Assembly: GCA_016926985.1 (NCBI GenBank)
Contig: JAFGNO010000196.1
Coordinates: 1 to 17,753, forward strand
Length of the DNA stretch: 17,753 bases
Reading direction: 5' to 3'
DNA from: Anaerolineae bacterium
Lineage (GTDB): Bacteria; Chloroflexota; Anaerolineae; Aggregatilineales; UBA3940
Below are positions 1-5,527 of this stretch, piece by piece. The position numbers and the translations under genes were made by a program. Under the pieces are notes generated by a model, which saw only the letters and a program-made list of their open reading frames with translations, was not told the origin of the DNA and did not search any database. The number at the start of each line of letters is the position of its first letter. Positions within the stretch are counted from its first letter, which is position 1.

Positions 1-79
1 TACCTTTTCCTGCCTTGCTCCTTGTCCGCCACCTCCGTTGTCCAGGTTATCATGAGCGCCAAAGCCCTCATCTGCTCGC

Positions 80-108
80 AGTATAACCTTTTTATTGCTT
101 CAATGCAA
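80..108 (-). promoter_or_regulatory. Leftward sigma-70-like promoter for a gene off the left edge
   Basis: On the minus strand the sequence reads TTGCAT (108-103), a 17-bp spacer, then TATACT (85-80). This is close to the housekeeping consensus. Transcription would start near 73 and run left. An open minus-strand frame runs from an ATG at 71-69 to the window edge without a stop, but that ATG lies almost at the predicted start site. A GGAGG at about 35 suggests the true start is at or beyond the edge. The product cannot be named. Confidence 0.6.
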
Positions 109-221
109 GTACAAATTTTATGATAGCGGTGATGCTAAATGAAAAATCACCCACATTGGCAAATAAATACAATCTGCGGATGCGGAAACGCTGACAATAA
201 GGACAAACATGCCAAAACTTA

Positions 222-250
222 TTGACGGGTTTCAAGAAGACGGCTACAAT
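222..250 (+). promoter_or_regulatory. Promoter of the leucine T-box / cupin-leuS operon
   Basis: TTGACG at 222-227, a 17-bp spacer and TACAAT at 245-250 match the sigma-70 consensus well (5/6 at each box). The predicted start is near 257, just upstream of the T-box stem I that begins around 290. This position suits a T-box leader promoter. Confidence 0.75.
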
Positions 251-257
251 GCTTAAA

Positions 258-536
258 GTTGGCATCAGCCAGCTTAATTGAATAAGCATGAATGACTTTG
301 ACCGGAAGTGATAAGCCATCGCTGCAGCGAGCCGGAGAGGGTGCAAGCCCGGCAAAGGTGCCCCCAGCGAGCATAACTGGCCCACCTCGTCCGCGAGTCC
401 CGATTATGAAGAATTGGCTAGTAGTCGGCGGATGACGACCGTTAACTGTCTTAGAGAGGGCGATCATAATATGATTGCCAAACAGGGTGGTACCGCGGAG
501 ATCCTTCGTCCCTAAATGACGAGGGATTTTGGTTTT
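258..536 (+). ncRNA. T-box leader, leucine specificity (tRNA-Leu-sensing attenuator)
   Basis: This is a cis-acting RNA that binds uncharged tRNA and switches between antiterminator and terminator. Visible parts are the AGCGAG element (326-331), a distal stem I with GGTGCAAGCC (350-359 region), a stem III-like segment ending in CCGTTAA (about 449-455), and the T-box motif GGGTGGTACCGCG at 485-497. A proximal stem I can be drawn with 303-306 pairing 390-393, 315-318 pairing 378-381, and 319-324 pairing 365-370. The 3' side of the specifier loop is then 382-389, with CTC (Leu) at 386-388 followed by a purine. An alternative register gives CTG (Leu) at 377-379. Both readings agree with leuS downstream. 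Pairing was done by eye, so the exact stem I boundaries are uncertain. Confidence 0.9.
502..536 (+). terminator. T-box attenuator terminator
   Basis: TCCTTCGT (502-509) can pair with ACGAGGGA (519-526), including one G-U pair, followed by TTTTGGTTTT. The competing antiterminator pairs AGGG (484-487) with CCCT (510-513) around the T-box motif. Read-through occurs when uncharged tRNA stabilises the antiterminator. A shorter alternative stem, TCCT/AGGA-type at 509-513 with 522-526, is also possible. Confidence 0.8.
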
Positions 537-546
537 GAGAGGGAGA

Positions 547-879
547 ATGACGAAACGGGCGTTTATCAAATGGCAAGACAGCAGTGCTGTTGAGGCGTTA
601 CCAGGCCTGGTGAGGCGAACACTGGGCATTACAGATGCCATGATGGTGGTTGAATGGCGTTCTCAGCCGAACGTGGAAATTCCAGCACACAGCCACCCTC
701 ATGAGCAGGTTGGTTACTGTGTGAGTGGCGAGATTGTGCTGACTGTGGATGGACAGGCTCAGCACCTGAAACCCGGTGATAGCTGGGCGATTCCCGGTGG
801 CGTGACGCACAGCGCTGTTTTCCCGGTTGAGAGTATTGTAATTGATTGCTTTTCCCCGCCACGCGAGGATTACGTGTAA
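547..879 (+). CDS. Small single-domain cupin protein (KdgF-like)
   Basis: This 110-residue protein is a single double-stranded beta-helix cupin. The metal-site motif AHSHPHEQ (residues 47-54) supplies H48, H50 and probably Q54. The second cupin motif, PGDSWAIPGGVTH, supplies H88. The tail FSPPREDYV resembles small cupins related to KdgF and similar cupin_2 proteins, but the substrate is unknown. I chose the ATG at 547 over an in-frame TTG at 529, because 529 lies inside the terminator U-tract and 547 has the purine-rich GAGAGGGAG just upstream. It begins about 17 nt after the T-run, so it is the first gene under the leucine T-box. leuS follows 172 bp later with no terminator between them. The cupin fold is well supported; a role in leucine or tRNA metabolism is only inferred from position. 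Confidence 0.88.
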   Translation: MTKRAFIKWQDSSAVEALPGLVRRTLGITDAMMVVEWRSQPNVEIPAHSHPHEQVGYCVSGEIVLTVDGQAQHLKPGDSWAIPGGVTHSAVFPVESIVIDCFSPPREDYV

Positions 880-928
880 ATTGAATCGGTGATGCCGCTG
901 ATCGAAAGAAGAAAGGAGGGGTGTAGAA

Positions 929-1003
929 ATGATGATAGATGTTCAATCTGTATGGAGGATGTCCTGCCTTCTCGCCCTCCACCGAATGGGGGTTTGCCGG
1001 TAG
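929..1003 (+). CDS. Candidate 24-residue leader ORF before leuS
   Basis: An ATG at 929 is preceded by a near-perfect Shine-Dalgarno, AAAGGAGGG (912-920). It opens a 24-codon frame ending in TAG at 1001-1003. The peptide contains LLAL, encoded CTT-CTC-GCC-CTC at 968-979. The GGAGGG of the ribosome site (915-920) is exactly complementary to CCCTCC at 975-980, inside the ORF, so translation could be self-masked. It lies between the cupin gene and leuS. It may be a leader peptide, a translational coupling device or chance. No terminator with a U-tract follows it. No homology is recognised. Confidence 0.35.
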   Translation: MMIDVQSVWRMSCLLALHRMGVCR

Positions 1004-1051
1004 TATTGATGAAGCGTTTTTACAGGAATAGCAAAAAGGTGATAAGGAGCA

Positions 1052-3574
1052 ATGGCAAGAGAATATATCCCTCAGGAAATTGAGACAAAGTGGCAGAAGC
1101 ACTGGGAAGACACCGGCTTGTACCGGTCCAAAGTCGACCCGAACGCGCCCAAGCACTATGCGCTGACCATGCTGCCCTACCCTTCCGGCGATTTGCATAT
1201 CGGGCACTGGTATGCCATGGCCCCATCAGATACCCGTGCCCGTTATATGCGCATGAGAGGCTTCAATGTGTTGTTTCCCATGGGGTTCGATGCTTTTGGG
1301 CTGCCGGCGGAGAATGCCGCGATCAAGCGGAATATTCATCCCAAAGAATGGACCTATTCCAATATCAGTAACATGCGACGCCAGCTGAAAAGCATGGGGG
1401 CCATGTTTGATTGGGCGCGTGAAGCAATCTCAAGCGATCCCAAGTATTACCGGTGGACGCAGTGGTTTTTCATCCAGTTCTTCAATCATGGGCTGGCCTA
1501 CAAAAAGATGGCTCCAGTGGATTTCTGTCCTGCCTGCAACACCACGCTGGCCCGTGAGCAGGTGTGGGGAGAAGACCGCCGCTGTGAGCGTTGTGAGACC
1601 CGAGTTATCAAGAAAAATTTGAACCAGTGGTTTTTCAGGATCACGGATTATGCAGACGACCTGCTGGACTTCAGTGGGATACAGTGGCCTGAGCGGGTGG
1701 TTGCCATGCAGACCAACTGGATTGGCCGCAGTGAAGGGGCCGAGGTCATATTCACCACTGAGCGCGGTGACGAACTGCCGGTTTTCACCACCCGCCCGGA
1801 TACGCTGTGGGGGGCGACCTTTATGGTGATGGCGCCCGAACATCCGCTGGTTGCTGCACTGACAACCGACGAACAGCGTACCGAGGTTCAGGCATATGTT
1901 GAGCAGGCCGCACGCGCCAGCGACATCGAGCGCGAATCGGCTGAACGGGAGAAAACTGGTGTCTTCACCGGCGCCTATGCCATCAACCCGGTCAACGGGG
2001 AGCGGATACCGATCTGGGTTGCGGATTACGTGATGATGACCTATGGCTCGGGGGCGATTATGGCCGTCCCGGCGCATGATGAACGTGACTTTGCGTTTGC
2101 CAGAAAGTATGGCCTGGCAGTCCGTGTGGTGATCCAGCCGGAAGGCGAATCCTTGGACGGTGCTACCATGTCGGCAGCCTATGTCGGCGGCGGCGTGATG
2201 GTCAATTCCGATCAATTTAATGGAACTGTGGTAACCGATGATAAAGGTCGACGGAACCCCGGTATCAGCCAGGTGATAGACTGGCTGGAACAGAACCAGA
2301 TCGGGCACGAGGCGATCAGCTACCGGCTGCGTGATTGGCTGATCAGCCGACAGCGTTACTGGGGGGCGCCCATTCCGATGATTCACTGCCCGGACTGTGG
2401 GATTGTCCCGGTGCCGATGGATGATCTGCCGGTGCTGCTGCCTGACGATGTTAAGTTCGTGCCGACCGGCGAGTCGCCGCTGAAGCTGCACCCGGCCTGG
2501 AAATTCACAACCTGCCCGCAGTGCGGTCGGGAAGATGCCGAGCGCGAAATGGACACAATGGATACTTTCATGTGCTCGTCGTGGTACCAGTATCGCTACC
2601 TGAGCCCTGACGAGGACTCTTATCCATTTGACCCGGAAGAGGCCAGCTACTGGTTGCCTGTTGACCAGTACACAGGTGGCATTGAACATGCTACCATGCA
2701 TTTGCTATATACCCGCTTCTTCACCCGTGCCATGCGGGACTGCGGTGTTTTCCAGCCGGTTCGGCCCATGAATCCAGATTTGCAGCCGGACACGATCTTT
2801 ACAGAGCCCATGACACGACTGCACAACCAGGGAATCATTCTGGCTGAAGACCGGGAGAAAATGAGCAAATCGCGCGGTAACGTGGCAGACCCGGATGACC
2901 TGGTTGAGAAATATGGTGCTGACGCCGTGCGCGCTTACCTGATGTTTGCCTTCAAATGGGAACAGGGTGGGCCGTGGGACAGCCAGGGGATCAATGGTGT
3001 CGTGCGTTTCCTGAACGATGTCTGGTCACTGGTCACTGAGTATCAATCTGTGTCAGATGCGCAAATGACCGTGCCGGCCTCCGCGATACGTGCGCTGGAG
3101 CGTAAGGTGCATCAGACGATCCTGGATGTTACAGCCGACATAGAGGAGTTCTCGTTTAACACCTCAATCGCCAAGCTGATGGAACTGAGAAATACTCTGC
3201 AGGAGTTCAGTGATACTCCGGTGGTGAATACCAGTGCGTGGCGGCAGGCGATCCGCACGCTGCTGCTGTTGATGGCTCCCATTACACCCCACATCGCCGA
3301 AGAACTATGGCAGTTCATCGGCGGTGAGTACAGCATACACCAGCAACCCTGGCCTGAGGGCAATGAGAGCATTGCAGCTGAAGAGACGATCACGCTGGTG
3401 GTGCAGGTTAACGGTAAGGTCCGGGATCGTATCCAGGTGCCGGCAGACATTTCGGAGTCAGAGGCGAAGCAAATTGCGCTGGAGTCCGACGCGATAGGTC
3501 GGTTTTTGCAGGGTCAGAAACCACCGAGGAAGATAGTCTATGTGCCAGGTCGATTGGTGAATATTGTCCTGTAG
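1052..3574 (+). CDS. leuS: Leucyl-tRNA synthetase
   Basis: This class Ia synthetase charges tRNA-Leu with leucine in the cytoplasm. Its 840 residues match the bacterial family. Visible signatures are PYPSGDLHIGHWY with the HIGH motif at residues 49-52, and a zinc-type cluster CPAC (159-162) with CERC (178-181). The CP1 editing domain has TTRPDTLWGATF (about 247-258) and AVPAHDERDF (about 335-345). A second CPDC/CPQC region follows, then EKMSKSRGN (K603-S607 is KMSKS), and an anticodon-binding alpha-helical C-terminus with the VQVNGKVRD motif. The start at 1052 has TAAGGAG at 1043-1049. It is the main target of the T-box at 258-536, whose candidate specifier is a Leu codon. A terminator follows directly. 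Confidence 0.98.
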   Translation: MAREYIPQEIETKWQKHWEDTGLYRSKVDPNAPKHYALTMLPYPSGDLHIGHWYAMAPSDTRARYMRMRGFNVLFPMGFDAFGLPAENAAIKRNIHPKEWTYSNISNMRRQLKSMGAMFDWAREAISSDPKYYRWTQWFFIQFFNHGLAYKKMAPVDFCPACNTTLAREQVWGEDRRCERCETRVIKKNLNQWFFRITDYADDLLDFSGIQWPERVVAMQTNWIGRSEGAEVIFTTERGDELPVFTTRPDTLWGATFMVMAPEHPLVAALTTDEQRTEVQAYVEQAARASDIERESAEREKTGVFTGAYAINPVNGERIPIWVADYVMMTYGSGAIMAVPAHDERDFAFARKYGLAVRVVIQPEGESLDGATMSAAYVGGGVMVNSDQFNGTVVTDDKGRRNPGISQVIDWLEQNQIGHEAISYRLRDWLISRQRYWGAPIPMIHCPDCGIVPVPMDDLPVLLPDDVKFVPTGESPLKLHPAWKFTTCPQCGREDAEREMDTMDTFMCSSWYQYRYLSPDEDSYPFDPEEASYWLPVDQYTGGIEHATMHLLYTRFFTRAMRDCGVFQPVRPMNPDLQPDTIFTEPMTRLHNQGIILAEDREKMSKSRGNVADPDDLVEKYGADAVRAYLMFAFKWEQGGPWDSQGINGVVRFLNDVWSLVTEYQSVSDAQMTVPASAIRALERKVHQTILDVTADIEEFSFNTSIAKLMELRNTLQEFSDTPVVNTSAWRQAIRTLLLLMAPITPHIAEELWQFIGGEYSIHQQPWPEGNESIAAEETITLVVQVNGKVRDRIQVPADISESEAKQIALESDAIGRFLQGQKPPRKIVYVPGRLVNIVL

Positions 3575-3591
3575 CTAATTCGGACAGGAAA

Positions 3592-3627
3592 AGGTGAGAA
3601 CAATAAACCGGTCTCGCCTTTTTGTTT
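3592..3627 (+). terminator. Rho-independent terminator after leuS
   Basis: AGGTGAGA (3592-3599) pairs with TCTCGCCT (3612-3619) over 8 bp with one G-U pair, followed by a T-run at 3619-3623. It closes the cupin-leuS operon 18 nt after the leuS stop. Confidence 0.8.
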
Positions 3628-3636
3628 CCCGAAAAT

Positions 3637-3683
3637 GTTAAAAACGCGTTAAAAAAGTCTCGATTTGGGTTAAATTCGGTTAA
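3637..3683 (+). promoter_or_regulatory. Array of four phased GTTAA direct repeats (candidate regulator-binding site)
   Basis: GTTAA occurs at 3637, 3648, 3669 and 3679. The spacings are 11, 21 and 10 bp, so all copies fall on about the same DNA face. The array sits some 40-90 bp upstream of the -10 element at 3724. Direct repeats of about 11 bp with a TTAA-like core are typical of PhoB/OmpR-family response-regulator sites, such as the Pho boxes of cyanobacteria and Bacillus. Assigning this array to that family is inference. The two GC-poor copies GTTAAAAA are nearly identical. Confidence 0.4.
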
Positions 3684-3720
3684 CGTGTTGAATGAACACA
3701 ACCATAATGCTTGCATACTG

Positions 3721-3729
3721 TGGTATAAT
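3721..3729 (+). promoter_or_regulatory. Extended -10 promoter for the Uma2 gene
   Basis: TGGTATAAT at 3721-3729 is a perfect -10 hexamer with the TGn extension. No convincing -35 lies at the right distance (around 3701-3706). This fits an extended -10 promoter, possibly activator-dependent through the GTTAA array upstream. The start would be near 3736. Confidence 0.65.
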
Positions 3730-3784
3730 AGAGTAAGAGAAGGGTATGTTTTATCGGTAGTTTTAGTTAAGAAAGGAGCGAAAC

Positions 3785-4435
3785 GTGACAATGCGTTCTC
3801 TCCTTGAGGATTTTGATAAGCAATCTGCTGAACAAATGAGCTTCGACCAGATTTGGTCGCCTGACATCGATGAAGCCTTGCTGGCTGAGCCGCGTGAGCG
3901 CACAGAGGATACGCCTGTATCTGGGCGCCACCAGGATGTCCGTTTATATGTGGCCGTCTTGCTCAAGACCTATGTAGACATGATCGATGCTGGACTGGTC
4001 AGGGACGCGCCGTTTGAGGTTCGCCTCTCGGAAACGGTTAGCTATCGCCCGGATATTATCTTTGTTTCCAATAACAGTTACGACCGGGTTCACGAAACAA
4101 CCATTGAGGGCGCGCCAGACATTATTATCGAGGTGGTTACCCCGGGTAGTACGGCTATTGACCGGGGTGATAAATTTGTGGCTTATGAGGCCGGTGGTGT
4201 GCGCGAATACTGGCTGATCGATCCCACGCGGGAGTTAGCCGATCTCTATCACCTGGGCCCGGATGGTTATTACGATGAATTCCGACCCGATATTGCCGGC
4301 AGGCTGCGCTCGCGCGTTTTGAAAGGGTTTGCGCTCGATCTTGACCTGCTCTGGAAGCGGGTTCTTCCTACGACGCCTGAAATCGTAGAAATGGCGCAGG
4401 AAATGGTAAACCAGCGGATGACAACATCCCGGTAG
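3785..4435 (+). CDS. Uma2-family (DUF820) PD-(D/E)XK nuclease-fold protein
   Basis: This 216-residue protein has the Uma2 signature: YRPDIIFVS with D90, then APDIIIEVVTPGS with E116, K130 in the GDKFVAYE segment, and GVREYWLIDP at 138-147. These are the putative metal-binding residues of a restriction-endonuclease-like fold. Uma2 proteins are abundant in Cyanobacteria and Chloroflexota; their in vivo role is not established. The GTG at 3785 is preferred because AAGGAG (3773-3778) lies 6 nt upstream. An ATG at 3791 would shorten it by two residues, with looser spacing. The gene is monocistronic, with its own promoter and a shared terminator. The N-terminal 45 residues are acidic and family-variable. 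No toxin or restriction partner lies beside it. Confidence 0.9.
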   Translation: MTMRSLLEDFDKQSAEQMSFDQIWSPDIDEALLAEPRERTEDTPVSGRHQDVRLYVAVLLKTYVDMIDAGLVRDAPFEVRLSETVSYRPDIIFVSNNSYDRVHETTIEGAPDIIIEVVTPGSTAIDRGDKFVAYEAGGVREYWLIDPTRELADLYHLGPDGYYDEFRPDIAGRLRSRVLKGFALDLDLLWKRVLPTTPEIVEMAQEMVNQRMTTSR

Positions 4436-4456
4436 AGGAGAAATCACAGGAAAGAG

Positions 4457-4482
4457 AAAGCCCGCTGGCAGCGGGCTTTTTA
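4457..4482. terminator. Bidirectional terminator between Uma2 gene and rtcA
   Basis: AAAGCCCGCT (4457-4466) and AGCGGGCTTTTT (4470-4481) form a strong GC hairpin with a tiny GGC loop, a T-run on the plus strand and an A-run on the other side. It can stop both converging operons. The rtcA stop codon (TAA, minus strand, 4482-4480) lies inside the T-run. Confidence 0.88.
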
Positions 4483-5523
4483 CTGGATATGAACTTGGCC
4501 CGGGGTTCCAATCTGTCCCTCTATTGAAATATCCCTATCCACAAATCGCTTGACTATCTGAGCATTGGTGGTTGTATGCCGGATCAGTTCGATGGTTGAG
4601 AGTGTGGATGGCCCGGCAGCCAACGCCAGTGTGGTCAGTAATTGATCGGGCAGATATCTGTCCAGGGCAGCATTGTGCTGATAGAAACGCAGCAGATCGG
4701 CAATTGCCTCGCGAGCAACCTCCTCCGATGGCTTTCCCTTTGTGCCCAGCGCGGAGAACCCGGCAGAAGCGTTCTCAAAGCGAAGGGCGGCAAACAACCC
4801 GGCTCCGGTAGAAGGGCCAGAGATTCGCTTGGCCTGGATAGCGGCAGGAAGGGGTTGTTTGCCGAGCAGGTTGTTTGCACAGTTGCTGATTCGCTCAGGG
4901 ATATGGGAGGGTAGATTGCTGGCAGCCGCGATCCCGGTTATTTCACAGAAGGAACCACGCTGAGAAAGGTCAATACCACGCAGTCGGGCCCGCCCAGATA
5001 CCGTCACCTCAACTTCCCCCCCACCTCGGGGATACCACCCCCAGTTTTTCAATCGGATGGAAGTATCAATTCCCACCCTTCTTAAAATGGGCAGCAGCAC
5101 CCACTCCAGGTAATGATAAGGGGGGCTCCAGGCTACATGCGTTCCACCGCGCAGAATAAGGCGTGAGGGCCCGTTCGCCAGGGCTAATGGGAGCAGAACA
5201 CCCTGAAGCAGGAGCGTCACCGCACCGGCGCTCCCCCTCTCAGCCAGCTTGCTTATGTCAAATGTATAGTTATCCGGGCGAGCAGGCGTTGCCGGCTCAA
5301 AAGTGAACGTGGTTGAGCGCAGAAAACATCCTTCCACCTTGCCCTGGCAGATGGCGGCAGCTGCTTGAACGCCGGCAAGGTGCTGCGGGGCAAGCCCTTT
5401 ATTGCGCCGCCTGGCGCGCGCATTGACTATTTTTATGGGTGTTTGCGTCAGAATAGACATTGCCAGGGCAGTTCGGATAACCTGTCCGCCGCCCTCCCCT
5501 GTTGCCCCATCAATGATCAGCAT
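4480..5523 (-). CDS. rtcA: RNA 3'-terminal phosphate cyclase
   Basis: RtcA converts RNA 3'-phosphate ends to 2',3'-cyclic phosphates, using ATP through a covalent His-AMP intermediate, and acts in RNA repair or processing. The 347-residue protein opens with MLIIDGATGEGGGQVIRTAL, the classical family start, so I trimmed a longer in-frame extension that overlaps the upstream gene. Other conserved segments are RRNKGLAPQHLAGVQAA, FDISKLAERGSAGAVTLLLQ, WGWYPRGGGEVEV and the late RHTTTN, whose His (about residue 316) corresponds to the nucleotidylated histidine. The start lies 4 bp after the stop of the glycosyltransferase gene, so the two are probably co-transcribed and translationally coupled. 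No rtcB ligase or RtcR regulator is present in the window. Confidence 0.95.
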   Translation of the reverse strand: MLIIDGATGEGGGQVIRTALAMSILTQTPIKIVNARARRRNKGLAPQHLAGVQAAAAICQGKVEGCFLRSTTFTFEPATPARPDNYTFDISKLAERGSAGAVTLLLQGVLLPLALANGPSRLILRGGTHVAWSPPYHYLEWVLLPILRRVGIDTSIRLKNWGWYPRGGGEVEVTVSGRARLRGIDLSQRGSFCEITGIAAASNLPSHIPERISNCANNLLGKQPLPAAIQAKRISGPSTGAGLFAALRFENASAGFSALGTKGKPSEEVAREAIADLLRFYQHNAALDRYLPDQLLTTLALAAGPSTLSTIELIRHTTTNAQIVKRFVDRDISIEGQIGTPGQVHIQ

Positions 5524-5527
5524 AGTT

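Noticed and set aside
529..546. TTG start at 529 for the cupin gene
   Set aside because: It lies inside the U-tract of the T-box terminator and has no ribosome site; the ATG at 547 does.
1430..2701. 423-codon minus-strand open frame opposite leuS
   Set aside because: It is antisense to the highly conserved LeuS frame, has no recognisable domain, and its composition is that of a GC-rich shadow frame.
3622..3807. Short plus-strand frame across the Uma2 promoter
   Set aside because: It covers the promoter and GTTAA array, has no ribosome site, and ends inside the Uma2 gene.
3785..4435. Uma2 gene as part of a restriction-modification or toxin-antitoxin system
   Set aside because: No methyltransferase, antitoxin or other defence gene is adjacent; the gene stands alone between its promoter and terminator.
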